From NCBI GenBank assembly GCA_024695545.1, contig JAILHZ010000156.1, positions 1 through 64,000 on the forward strand: DNA of 64,000 nucleotides. Direction: 5' to 3'. Position 1 is the stretch's first letter; each line of letters starts with the position of its first letter. This stretch comes from Clostridiales bacterium. GTDB lineage: Bacteria; Bacillota_A; Clostridia; Saccharofermentanales; Saccharofermentanaceae. A program made the translations under genes and the position numbers. The notes beneath the pieces were generated by a model. It was given only the letters and a program-made list of their open reading frames with translations. It did no database searches and had not been told where the DNA came from. Below, piece after piece: positions 35,685 to 43,655 of the stretch.

Positions 35685-36613
35685 TATTTCTTACCTCCCA
35701 GAAGTGTTTCTGCCTGATCCATCATGGATACGATTCTTTCTTTTACTGTGACCTGTTCCTTCAGAAGACCGGAGATCTGGCCTGCCATAAAGGAGCCCAT
35801 ATCCTTGTCGCCATCAAGAACGGCTTTTCTCAGGGAACCGAGCGAAAGCTGTTCGAGTTCATCGAGAGTCGCGCCCTCACCTTCCATCTTCAGATAGAGC
35901 TTGGTCAGCTGGTTTCTGATCGTTCTTACCGGATGACCTGTAGATCTTCCCGTAACCTTGGTATCGATATCACTGGCCTTGATGACCAGATCCTTATAGT
36001 TCTGATGAATGTTTGTCTCATCGCACGGGATGAAGCATGTGCCGCACTGAACGCCCTCGGCACCCAGCATGAATGCTGCCGCGATTCCTCTGCCGTCTGC
36101 GATACCGCCGGCTGCAACTACCGGAATGGAGAGTGCGTCAACGACCTGGGGAACCAGTGTCATGGTGGTCAGCTCTCCGATGTGTCCGCCGGACTCTGTG
36201 CCCTCGGCAACGACTGCATCTACACCGAGTTTTTCCATTCTCTTCGCAAGACCTACGGAAGCGACGACCGGGATGATCTTGATGCCGGCTTCCTGCCACT
36301 TCTTCAGATATCTTTCCGGGGAACCTGCACCTGTTGTAATAACAGCGACTTTCTCTTCTGCGAGAACATCCGCGATCTCCGGAGCGTGCGGGTTCATGAG
36401 CATAACGTTTACGCCGAACGGCTTATCTGTGAGTTCACGGCAGGACTTTACCTGGTTTCTTACCCAGTCCGCATCAGCTCCGCCGGAACCGATGATACCC
36501 AGACCGCCGGCATTGCTGACCGCTGCTGCCAGATGGAAGTCAGCGACCCAGGCCATACCGCCCTGGATGATCGGGTACTCAATATTCAGAAGTTCAGTGA
36601 GTCTCGTTTTCAT
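35684..36613 (-). CDS. fabK: Enoyl-ACP reductase II (FabK, FMN type)
   Basis: A flavin-dependent enoyl-ACP reductase that performs the last reduction of elongation in place of FabI. Family features are PIIQGGMAWVADFHLAAAVS, VVAEGTESGGHIGELTTM and VVAAGGIADGRGIAAAFML. It is 309 residues, between fabH and fabD. The usual acpP gene is not found on either side. Confidence 0.95.
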   Translation of the reverse strand: MKTRLTELLNIEYPIIQGGMAWVADFHLAAAVSNAGGLGIIGSGGADADWVRNQVKSCRELTDKPFGVNVMLMNPHAPEIADVLAEEKVAVITTGAGSPERYLKKWQEAGIKIIPVVASVGLAKRMEKLGVDAVVAEGTESGGHIGELTTMTLVPQVVDALSIPVVAAGGIADGRGIAAAFMLGAEGVQCGTCFIPCDETNIHQNYKDLVIKASDIDTKVTGRSTGHPVRTIRNQLTKLYLKMEGEGATLDELEQLSLGSLRKAVLDGDKDMGSFMAGQISGLLKEQVTVKERIVSMMDQAETLLGGKK

Positions 36614-36626
36614 GTTTTACTCTCCT

Positions 36627-37637
36627 TTAAATCTCTGTCTGGACAGCGCCCCACAGAAGGCCTGCTCCGAAGCTGGACATAACGATCTTTTTCTTGCCTT
36701 CGCCGATCAGGCCCTGCTTCTTCATCTCGTCGAAGAGGATCGGGATACTTGCGGACGAAGTGTTGCCGGTCTTCTCGATATTCATCGGGAACTTTTCGAT
36801 CGGCTGCTTGAGGCGCTTCGCCACAGACTCGATGATGCGGCGGTTGGCCTGGTGAAGGACGAAGTAGTCGATGTCGTCCGCGCGAGTGCCTGTCTTGCTG
36901 AGGAGATCCTCGATGACTCTCGGCACTTCCGTGACGGCAAACTTGAAGACCGTCTGTCCGTCCATCTGGATGTAGTTGGACTTTAAGAATTCCGGGGTCT
37001 TCTCTTTCCCCTTCTGCATATAGGATTCGCAGTGCATGCACTCGCCCCGCTTACCGGCTGCGCGCATGACCGCGTCGTACTGCAGGGACTCATCTGATGT
37101 GATCACGCAGGCGCCTGCACCATCTCCGAAGAGGATGCAGGTTCCGCGATCAGTGAAATCCATGTAGTTACTGAGGTTCTCTGTTCCAATGACCAGCGCG
37201 GTCTTCACCATGCCGGAACGGATATAGTTCTGAGCGGTAACAAAAGCAGTCAGAAATCCCGGGCAAGCCGCGTTCACGTCGAAGCACATGGCATTGTCTG
37301 CATCTACGGCTGCCTGTACGCTTGCGCTCAGCACCGGGAAAAGCACATTCGGTGTTGTGGATGCGACGATGACCAGTCCGATCTCCTTCGGGTCGATGCC
37401 AGAATCGGCAACCGCTCTCTTCGCTGCCTCGATCGCCATGCTCTCGGAAGTATCCTTCTCCGGATCGGAGATGTGGCGCTCCTTGATACCGGTGCGCTCA
37501 GTGATCCATTCGTCGTTCGTCTCTACGATCTTGGCCAGATCGTCGTTCGTCATAATTTTCTCAGGCAGATAACTGCCGATACCAATCACCCGGCCGAAAC
37601 CATTTAGAAGTTCAGTGGATGAATTTGTATTGCTCAT
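36627..37637 (-). CDS. fabH: 3-oxoacyl-ACP synthase III (FabH)
   Basis: FabH starts fatty acid synthesis by condensing acetyl-CoA or a branched acyl-CoA with malonyl-ACP. The Cys-His-Asn triad is in DVNAACPGFLTAF, LHQANRRI and NTSSASIPI. I use the ATG at 37637; a TTG seven codons upstream has no ribosome site. The ATG also has only a weak, distant AAAGG. It is first in the operon, behind a promoter overlapped by a FabT-like palindrome. Confidence 0.96.
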   Translation of the reverse strand: MSNTNSSTELLNGFGRVIGIGSYLPEKIMTNDDLAKIVETNDEWITERTGIKERHISDPEKDTSESMAIEAAKRAVADSGIDPKEIGLVIVASTTPNVLFPVLSASVQAAVDADNAMCFDVNAACPGFLTAFVTAQNYIRSGMVKTALVIGTENLSNYMDFTDRGTCILFGDGAGACVITSDESLQYDAVMRAAGKRGECMHCESYMQKGKEKTPEFLKSNYIQMDGQTVFKFAVTEVPRVIEDLLSKTGTRADDIDYFVLHQANRRIIESVAKRLKQPIEKFPMNIEKTGNTSSASIPILFDEMKKQGLIGEGKKKIVMSSFGAGLLWGAVQTEI

Positions 37638-37660
37638 AAAAATTACTTTGCCTTTCAAAC

Positions 37661-37703
37661 TATTTTATATTCAAAATATATTCCTTATATACTTTATTGT
37701 CAA
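37661..37703 (-). promoter_or_regulatory. fabH promoter overlapped by a FabT-like operator
   Basis: TTGACA (37698-37703) and TATATT (37675-37680), 17 bases apart, read into fabH. The 17-mer ATTTTGAATATAAAATA (minus strand, 37661-37677) overlaps the end of the -10 box and matches the FabT consensus ANTTTGATTATCAAATT at all but three defined positions. A MarR-type repressor of lipid synthesis would block this promoter; no such gene is adjacent. Confidence 0.6.
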
Positions 37704-37756
37704 TATGAGTTTCTTGATAATTAGGGATGCCGGCGGCGCGCGGGGCTTGCAGAACA

Positions 37757-37764
37757 GTGCTTTT
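37757..37764 (-). repeat. Intergenic AAAAGCAC octamer
   Basis: An exact GAAAAGCACTG copy on the minus strand lies between the fabH promoter and the divergent tRNA-Gly promoter. Confidence 0.6.
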
Positions 37765-37815
37765 CGCTTCGGATCGGCGGAGTTACGGAAAGTGCGAATT
37801 CATTGAAAAAAGGTG

Positions 37816-37844
37816 TTGACATAACCTAATGCCGCGCATATAAT
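37816..37844 (+). promoter_or_regulatory. Promoter for tRNA-Gly
   Basis: TTGACA (37816-37821), a 17-base spacer and TATAAT (37839-37844) precede the tRNA by 19 bases. The spacer begins TAACCT and ends GCGCA, as in the rplM promoter. Confidence 0.85.
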
Positions 37845-37863
37845 ATTCACGTTGACCTCAAAC

Positions 37864-37938
37864 GCGGGATTAACTCAGTGGTAGAGTGTCACCTTGCCAA
37901 GGTGAAAGTCGCGAGTTCGAATCTCGTATCCCGCTCCA
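37864..37938 (+). tRNA. tRNA-Gly(GCC)
   Basis: A complete cloverleaf: acceptor GCGGGAT/ATCCCGC, D-loop CTCAGTGGTAGAG, anticodon GCC within CCTTGCCAAGG, T-arm GCGAGTTCGAATCTCGT, and encoded CCA. It is the only tRNA here on the plus strand and is followed by a strong terminator. Confidence 0.97.
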
Positions 37939-37942
37939 AATC

Positions 37943-37972
37943 AAAAGCCGTCTCAAGCGAGACGGCTTTTTT
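37943..37972. terminator. Terminator of tRNA-Gly, usable in both directions
   Basis: AAGCCGTCTC and GAGACGGCTT pair around a four-base loop and are followed by TTTTTTG on the plus strand. The A-run on the other side lets it also stop transcripts from the HisA-like gene that ends at 38001. Confidence 0.85.
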
Positions 37973-38000
37973 GTTGTTTCATCTTAAATCAATTGGATTC

Positions 38001-38789
38001 TTACTCACGAATGATCTTGAGGATCTCTTCGCAGGAAAGCTTGCCGCCGAACAGGTCAAGCGCGGAACCGACAGTAATATTGACGCGTCCGCCGGACACC
38101 TTCTTCAGGGCGCGGATATCGTCATATGAATGGATGCCGCCGGCATAGGTTACCGGAAGAGCTTCAACACCCTCGCTGTCCGCGTACTCTCCGAAGATCG
38201 AGAACAGCGCTTCATCCGGGCCCGCGGCCTTGCCCTCCACGTCAACCGCGTGAATGAGATACTCGGAGCAGTGCTTTTCGAGTTTCTTAAGAAGAGACGC
38301 CGTCAGCTTCGTCCTTGTAAACTTCTGCCAGCGGTCGGTAACGATATAGTAGTCGTCGCCCTTCTTCCGGCAGCTTAAGTCGAGCACCACGTGCTCACGG
38401 CCGACTGCCGCGACGAGGGCAGACAGATTTTCATAGTTGATCTTCCCGTCAGAAAAAACATACGAGGTCACGATGACGTGGCTCGCGCCCGCTTCTATAA
38501 AAGCACCCGCATTCTCCGCATTGATGCCGCCTCCGACCTGAAGTCCTCCGGGATAGGCAGACAGAGCCTCCATCGCCGCCACCCGTGACGCCTCATACTC
38601 CGGGGTGCCCGCCTTATTGAGCATGATGATATGTCCGCCGGTGATCCCGAGATCCCGGTAGTACTCCGCAAAATATCCGGCACCGCGCTCGGACACGAAG
38701 TTCTCCTTCGCGCCGGAATCACTGAGCGTGCCGCCGACGATCTGTTTGACTTTCCCGTTATGGATATCGATGCACGGGCGGAATTCCAT
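38001..38789 (-). CDS. hisA: Eukaryote-type HisA (ProFAR isomerase, HIS6-like)
   Basis: This 262-residue barrel enzyme isomerises the ProFAR intermediate of histidine synthesis. Its motifs fit the fungal and plant form (yeast HIS6) better than standard bacterial HisA: CIDIHNGKVKQIVGGTL, LQVGGGINAEN, HVIVTSYVFSDGKI, VVLDLSCRKK, LIHAVDVEGKAAGPDE and VTVGSALDLFGG-like NITVGSALDLFGG. No other his gene is adjacent. Its ATG overlaps the stop of the upstream HEAT-like gene (TAATG). The isomerase role is likely, the subtype read from memory of HIS6. Confidence 0.85.
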   Translation of the reverse strand: MEFRPCIDIHNGKVKQIVGGTLSDSGAKENFVSERGAGYFAEYYRDLGITGGHIIMLNKAGTPEYEASRVAAMEALSAYPGGLQVGGGINAENAGAFIEAGASHVIVTSYVFSDGKINYENLSALVAAVGREHVVLDLSCRKKGDDYYIVTDRWQKFTRTKLTASLLKKLEKHCSEYLIHAVDVEGKAAGPDEALFSIFGEYADSEGVEALPVTYAGGIHSYDDIRALKKVSGGRVNITVGSALDLFGGKLSCEEILKIIRE

Positions 38790-39733
38790 TACTTCTTCTC
38801 CTGATCCTTCTTCGGAACTTTGTTCGTGAAATCGTGGAACGGATCCTGGATATCGTTGATCTCGCCGCCGAGACGACGGATCGCGGAGAGTGCCTCGTAG
38901 AAGGTCTCTCTGTCGATGGTATGTGTCGTTCTATCGAGGTAGCCCTTGAGAAGTGCGATACCACGCGGATCGCCGTAGTCACCGATACAGATGACCGCGA
39001 TGACCTTGTTCTTCATGCGGCGGAAGCCGGCGCGAAGTGCCTGGTAGATCTCGTTCTGCGGACTCTTAATGCCGACGTGGGTCAGCATGATCATCATATC
39101 CTCGTAAGGTCCCGTCACCTCTTCATCTGAACGGTTCAGCATGAAGTCGGTAAGCACCGGAACGGATTTCTCGCCGAGGCCGAGCATCATGACCTTGACG
39201 GAGTCGGCAATATATTCCTGTGTGCTGGAGAAACTGCAGAAGCGCTCGAGCACCGGCTCCATCGCCGGCTCGTACTGAGCTGCGCCGAAGAAACGGATCG
39301 CGGATACGCAGGGCTGGAACTTCACGAAGAACTCATTCTCGTCCTCGCCTTCCGCCGGCTGCCACGATGCATCCAGCACCATCTTCAGAAGACGCTCACA
39401 TGCCGGATCGCCGAAGCTCTTCAGCTTGTCGACCAGCGGATACGGTGTCGCTTCATCATCGATCAGCATCGCCGCCTCGTCAAAGGCCGCGAGCGCAGTC
39501 TCCATGTCCATCGCGCCGATGAATTCCTCGCCGGTCTTACCGTCGAGATAATCCTTCGGTTCTTTCCAGAATGGTTCGGAATTCTGTTCAATATACGGAC
39601 GGAACTCCTTAAAGTGCTCCGCCATCTCGGCTTCTGTCGGACCCTCACTCGAGGTCACCTTGTCGGCAAACTCCTCGCAGATCTTCGAGATCCTCTCGTT
39701 AAACTCAGAAAACAGTTTCGTAGTGCAATCCAT
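38789..39733 (-). CDS. HEAT-repeat-like protein, unknown
   Basis: A 314-residue, mostly helical and acidic soluble protein. Segments such as VLTDFMLNRSDEEVTGPYED, KVIAVICIGDYGDPRGIALL and ETFYEALSAIRRLGGEIND look like HEAT or PBS-lyase-type repeats. There is no signal peptide. The start has GGGAGGCG. It is translationally coupled to the HisA-like gene, but a link to histidine is not evident. Confidence 0.65.
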   Translation of the reverse strand: MDCTTKLFSEFNERISKICEEFADKVTSSEGPTEAEMAEHFKEFRPYIEQNSEPFWKEPKDYLDGKTGEEFIGAMDMETALAAFDEAAMLIDDEATPYPLVDKLKSFGDPACERLLKMVLDASWQPAEGEDENEFFVKFQPCVSAIRFFGAAQYEPAMEPVLERFCSFSSTQEYIADSVKVMMLGLGEKSVPVLTDFMLNRSDEEVTGPYEDMMIMLTHVGIKSPQNEIYQALRAGFRRMKNKVIAVICIGDYGDPRGIALLKGYLDRTTHTIDRETFYEALSAIRRLGGEINDIQDPFHDFTNKVPKKDQEKK

Positions 39734-39804
39734 GTTGCGCCTCCCATGCGATGTTACCTATGCATTATAACATCTTTCGGGCGCAGAAACACTTGCTCTT
39801 CGGC

Positions 39805-39812
39805 AAAAGCAC
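39805..39812 (+). repeat. AAAAGCAC octamer at a gene end
   Basis: An exact copy overlaps the last base of the stop codon of the gene ending at 39812, in the gap before the HEAT-like gene. Confidence 0.55.
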
Positions 39813-40993
39813 TATTGCCTCTGTATCTCCGTCCAGTCGGGGATGTAGCTCGGGTCGATCGCAGGTCCGCTGACACCGACGGTGTCGCCATACTGGTTCT
39901 GATATACATGGTCGGATACGACCGAGTGCTCGACGGTCGAGCCGTCGGTCCGGACATAGGTGTTTACTCCGCGGATCGCCTCGCTTCTCGCCTGACTGAT
40001 ACGTGAATCCGAAGCCATCTTCTGGTTCCACGAATCCATGATCATGTCACTCATTGCACGGCTGTTATCGGCAAGTGTCTGCTGGAGTCTCGCCTGGTTA
40101 ATGCGGAGCTGTTCCTGATTTGCCTGTATCTGTGCCTGATACATCTGGTTCTTCGCCAGTTCCTTCTGGTTGAACTCCTCCGCTTTCTGGAACTTCATCT
40201 TATAGACCGAGTTATCGAACGTGAATGTAGATACCATTTTCATAAAGGCGGCTGCAGCCTCATTTTCATGGGCATCATCTGTACTGCAGAAATAGATGTT
40301 TTCACTTCCCCAGACAACATAGTGGCCTCTGCATTTTCTTGCCATTGCAAGGACTCCCACCATACCGTATGCCACGGCATTCTGAGTCATTCTCTGCTCC
40401 CACTCCATCGAGGTCAGGTCCATGCCGAGCATGATGATCCTGCCGCCGCTTCTGTATTTCCGCAGAAGCGACGCCTGGTTCGTCGAAAGGAGAAAAGGCT
40501 CCGAGATCGGATTGACATAGGACATGTCCCACGATTTCTGGAAATCAAACTTCGCCTGAAGCTGCTGCCTTACTAGTTCCGGGTGAAGTCCGGCCACACT
40601 CGGAAGCGTCGCGTCAGCAACCGCCTCGAGCGGTGCACCCTTTAAGTTTCTCGCTAGAAAAGCATTGAGATAATTCGAAAAAGGGATCTGTCTGGTCATC
40701 ACGAGAGGAAGTGCTTTTTGCATCTTACCGTCGACGAACTTATCCGAGCCCATCAGGCGGTCGAAGTGCTCGAGCACATCCAGGAACATCTCGCCTGTCC
40801 GGATCAGGATCGAAGAACTTCCGTCCTTTGACTTCGCCAGGACCTGTGCCACGAACGGCTTATCGATCCCCTGAAAAAGATTCAGGATAAGGCCGTGCGC
40901 CTCCCATCCCTCCGGGACCACCATCTTTGCCAGAGGCTCGCCCGTAATATCGTTTCTGATAACAGTTCTAGGATCTCCTGAAGCATTCGTCAT
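39812..40993 (-). CDS. Uncharacterised protein with Gln/Asn-rich coiled coil
   Basis: I do not recognise this 393-residue protein. Residues 1-260 look globular and cytosolic (GIDKPFVAQVLAKSKDGSSS, MTQNAVAYGMVGVLAMARK). Residues about 270-325 form a Gln/Asn-rich helix or coiled coil (QIQANQEQLRINQARLQQTL). A polar tail ends in PAIDPSYIPDWTEIQRQ. There is no signal peptide or clear membrane helix. A strong AAGGAGGGC precedes the start. It may be a scaffold or secretion-linked protein, but this is a guess. Confidence 0.6.
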   Translation of the reverse strand: MTNASGDPRTVIRNDITGEPLAKMVVPEGWEAHGLILNLFQGIDKPFVAQVLAKSKDGSSSILIRTGEMFLDVLEHFDRLMGSDKFVDGKMQKALPLVMTRQIPFSNYLNAFLARNLKGAPLEAVADATLPSVAGLHPELVRQQLQAKFDFQKSWDMSYVNPISEPFLLSTNQASLLRKYRSGGRIIMLGMDLTSMEWEQRMTQNAVAYGMVGVLAMARKCRGHYVVWGSENIYFCSTDDAHENEAAAAFMKMVSTFTFDNSVYKMKFQKAEEFNQKELAKNQMYQAQIQANQEQLRINQARLQQTLADNSRAMSDMIMDSWNQKMASDSRISQARSEAIRGVNTYVRTDGSTVEHSVVSDHVYQNQYGDTVGVSGPAIDPSYIPDWTEIQRQ

Positions 40994-41160
40994 AGTGTCG
41001 CCCTCCTTGTTCCCCCCTGAATCTATGCTTTTAGTTTAGGAAATGAATGTTGACACTTTATGAGCAAATTTTGAATTTAAAGTTCATTTAAGTTTCACGA
41101 AAGATAATAAGGATGAAAGAGGAATGCACACCTCCTCGATCACCCAACACAATCCCTTGG

Positions 41161-41200
41161 CTGTCCGTCTTTCCAATACCTCGCGGACAGTCTTCTTTTT
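41161..41200 (+). terminator. Plus-strand terminator without an assigned gene
   Basis: GCTGTCCG (41160-41167) pairs with CGGACAGT (41184-41191) and is followed by TTCTTTTTT on the plus strand. Neither flanking gene is on that strand. The 160 bases upstream contain TTGACA at 41050 and short open frames at 41113 and 41125, so a small RNA or peptide transcript is possible. Confidence 0.5.
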
Positions 41201-41211
41201 TCGGGAATCAC

Positions 41212-42039
41212 TTAAGCAGGGTCTTCTTCCTTCGGCTCTTCATTATCCGCTTCTTTAACCGGCTCCACCGCAGGAACGGATGCAAGTCTGCTCTTTCGCA
41301 CAATGACCGAGACAACAGCGCCGGTAAGAAGCAGGATGCTGATCCACTGCGATGTCGAAAGCCCGAAGTAGATTCCTCTGTCTGCGTCGAAGCGGTATTT
41401 CTCGAGAACAAATCTGAGACAGGCATAGACGGCAATATAGATTTCCACCGTGAAACGGGAATGGAATTTGACCATCAGGATAAAAAGAAGAAGAGATATC
41501 AGAAACAGGCTGATTGCCTCTACCATTTGAATCGGAAACAGCGGAACTCCCGGGATCGCAAAAGAATCCTCAGGAAAAACGACATGACATGGGCCGTGAT
41601 ACTCGACGCCATAGCAGCATCCTGCCATGAAGCATCCGATCCGGCCAAATGCGTGACAGAACGGGATCAGAAAGACGATCCTCTTTGCGAAGTAAGCGAC
41701 ATCATAATGGTGAATCTTCTTTCCGATAAGGATACCCAGCACGCCTCCGATCAGTCCGCCATAGAAAACAAAGCCTCCGCGGATCAGGTCATTGACATAC
41801 GAAAGATCCCCCAGTCTGCGGAAGTCGATAGAGGGAATGGAGACCAGGATATAGAGGAGTTTCGCACCGACAAAGCCACCGAGGATCGCATATGCTTCGA
41901 CGAGGAGCAGGTCATCAAAAGTCTTCCCGTCACGCTTGATCAGGAAGTACGCGATGAGATTGGCAAGTAGCACGCCGGTTGCGATCATGGTACCGTACGC
42001 CGGAATATTCAGTCCAAATAAATGAAAGTATACATGCAT
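41212..42039 (-). CDS. lgt: Prolipoprotein diacylglyceryl transferase family protein (Lgt)
   Basis: A 275-residue polytopic membrane enzyme expected to attach diacylglycerol to lipobox cysteines. The family region is HAFGRIGCFMAGCCYG, the Cys-rich variant found in many Clostridia in place of the classic GRIGNFxNxE. I start at the ATG at 42039 (MHVYFHLFGLNIPAYG); the open frame extending upstream crosses a terminator and is not coding. The ribosome site is weak. The protein ends in a short acidic tail. The many lipoproteins in the window are its likely substrates. Confidence 0.87.
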   Translation of the reverse strand: MHVYFHLFGLNIPAYGTMIATGVLLANLIAYFLIKRDGKTFDDLLLVEAYAILGGFVGAKLLYILVSIPSIDFRRLGDLSYVNDLIRGGFVFYGGLIGGVLGILIGKKIHHYDVAYFAKRIVFLIPFCHAFGRIGCFMAGCCYGVEYHGPCHVVFPEDSFAIPGVPLFPIQMVEAISLFLISLLLFILMVKFHSRFTVEIYIAVYACLRFVLEKYRFDADRGIYFGLSTSQWISILLLTGAVVSVIVRKSRLASVPAVEPVKEADNEEPKEEDPA

Positions 42040-42065
42040 AATGTGTATTTTACACTTTTCCCCCG

Positions 42066-42102
42066 AAAAGAAAAAGCTCCTGCCGGATTTCGGCAGGAGC
42101 TT
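42066..42102 (-). terminator. Terminator between the transglutaminase lipoprotein gene and lgt
   Basis: On the minus strand AAGCTCCTGCCG and CGGCAGGAGCTT pair around a five-base loop, followed by TTTTCTTTT. This separates the two genes into different transcripts. Confidence 0.85.
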
Positions 42103-42122
42103 CGTTTTCCGGATTACTGAGG

Positions 42123-43316
42123 TCAAGCCGCCTTCTCTGTCTCCTGTGACACCTCCGGCCGGTCTTCTTCTGCCGCATCGGATCTGTAGGAAAGTCTGCC
42201 GATGTTCCCGTCGTAATCTTCATAGACGACTTCCCGGGTCTCCCTGTCCATGCCGACGTAGAGCTTATCCCACAGCGGCAGGTACTTCTCATCCGTTGAG
42301 GAGAACTCGTGATACTTTCTGCACTGGTCTCCCTGGGCGCCGATGGAGAGGGACGAGGTCTTAAAGCCATCACGTTCTTCACGGATCTTATCGGTCATCA
42401 TGAAATAGTCGAGGCGGACTTTGTCAGATGTCTGACCCCAGGTAGCGTCGATGTGATACGACTTTCCGTCGATCGTGACGTATACCCATGAGTGGCCTTC
42501 GCCGAAACCGGAACCGCCCATTTCTTCCGAATCTACACCCACCTGCAGGAGAAGGAAATTGTAGAGTGCCGCAACCTCGCAGCAGATCCCCTGCTTCTCG
42601 ATGAGGCATCGGTAGCCGGTCTGTTCATACGTCCGCTCATTCATATGCTCGTACATATCATAGTCATAGGTATAGTTCTTGCACATATACTCATAGAGCG
42701 CGAGTGTTTTTTCAAAATCAGTATAATCATCACTGACACAGTCGTTGATGATCCGGACGATCTGCTCTTCGAATTCCTTTTCCTTCTTCATGAACTCGTC
42801 CTTCGGGATCGTGTAGTAGATATAACCTTTTCCGTCCTTATAGCTCGGACCGCCTTCGGGCGAATACTCAGTAACGTATGCGCTTGCGATTGGGCAGAAG
42901 AACATCGAGAAACGGCCGATGCACCAGCCGTACATATCCTCGTCCGGACAGTCAAAGGTATCCTCTCCGTTATAGACCGCATCGCAGAAGGCATACATCG
43001 CGTCTCTGTATTTCTCACCGAACTCCTCAAGATACGCACTGCCAAATACATGTCTCTGGAAAGTGTAGTGACCTTCCTCGTTGTTGCTGATGTTCTCGAT
43101 CTTCGGTGCGGGTGTCGGAGTCGGGGTATCCGTCGGCTTCGGTGTAGGTGTCGGCGTCGGAGTCCCGCTGGTCTCGGATGAAGTCACAGACTCGGCCGTC
43201 GGGCCCGTCACCGCTTTTTGTCCGTCAGTATTTTTCTTCTTTCCCGAGCATCCGCTTAGGACGACTGCGGCAAGAAGTATTGTGCTTATTGTTCTGATCA
43301 ATCTCTTGTTTGCCAT
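42123..43316 (-). CDS. Transglutaminase-like lipoprotein
   Basis: A 397-residue exported lipoprotein (AAVVLSGCSGKKK) with a Thr/Pro linker (TPTPTPTPKPTDTPTPTPAP, about residues 55-75). It carries a transglutaminase-type catalytic core: cysteine in KQGICCEVAALYNF, histidine in GEGHSWVYVTIDG and aspartate in YHIDATWG. Such domains act as peptidases or cross-linkers at the cell surface. The chosen start is the ATG at 43316; a GTG three codons upstream is possible. Substrate unknown. Confidence 0.83.
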   Translation of the reverse strand: MANKRLIRTISTILLAAVVLSGCSGKKKNTDGQKAVTGPTAESVTSSETSGTPTPTPTPKPTDTPTPTPAPKIENISNNEEGHYTFQRHVFGSAYLEEFGEKYRDAMYAFCDAVYNGEDTFDCPDEDMYGWCIGRFSMFFCPIASAYVTEYSPEGGPSYKDGKGYIYYTIPKDEFMKKEKEFEEQIVRIINDCVSDDYTDFEKTLALYEYMCKNYTYDYDMYEHMNERTYEQTGYRCLIEKQGICCEVAALYNFLLLQVGVDSEEMGGSGFGEGHSWVYVTIDGKSYHIDATWGQTSDKVRLDYFMMTDKIREERDGFKTSSLSIGAQGDQCRKYHEFSSTDEKYLPLWDKLYVGMDRETREVVYEDYDGNIGRLSYRSDAAEEDRPEVSQETEKAA

Positions 43317-43412
43317 CTTTTTCACTCTTTCTGTTCTTGATGCTTCCGTAACTGCGCCTGTATTCTAGCACAGGCCGGATTTCTGTCCACTAACTTTTCT
43401 GTCACCTGAAAA

Positions 43413-43448
43413 GATAAAAAAAAGGAGTCATCTTCCGATAACTCCTTT
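43413..43448 (-). terminator. Terminator of tRNA-Cys
   Basis: AAAGGAGT and ACTCCTTT pair around a 12-base loop, followed on the minus strand by TTTTTTTTATC, immediately after tRNA-Cys. Confidence 0.8.
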
Positions 43449-43452
43449 GATT

Positions 43453-43526
<74 letters not shown>

Positions 43527-43548
43527 ATTTACTTAATCAGCGAATGAA

Positions 43549-43578
43549 ATAATACCATCTTCACCCGCCCTACGTCAA
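43549..43578 (-). promoter_or_regulatory. Promoter for tRNA-Cys
   Basis: TTGACG (43573-43578), an 18-base spacer and TATTAT (43549-43554) lie upstream of tRNA-Cys on the minus strand. Confidence 0.75.
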
Positions 43579-43599
43579 GTGTTTCCATGATTTTATGGC

Positions 43600-43607
43600 A
43601 AAAGCAC
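43600..43607 (+). repeat. Intergenic AAAAGCAC octamer
   Basis: An exact CAAAAGCACTG copy lies between the transglutaminase gene and the tRNA-Cys promoter. Confidence 0.6.
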
Positions 43608-43655
43608 TGATACTATTTCTTTATCGCATGTACTTGCCGTCGTTGGAAAAATCCG

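Noticed and set aside
41212..42126. Longer lgt frame starting at 42126
   Set aside because: The extra 29 codons run through a strong Rho-independent terminator and overlap the previous stop codon; the ATG at 42039 gives the family N-terminus.
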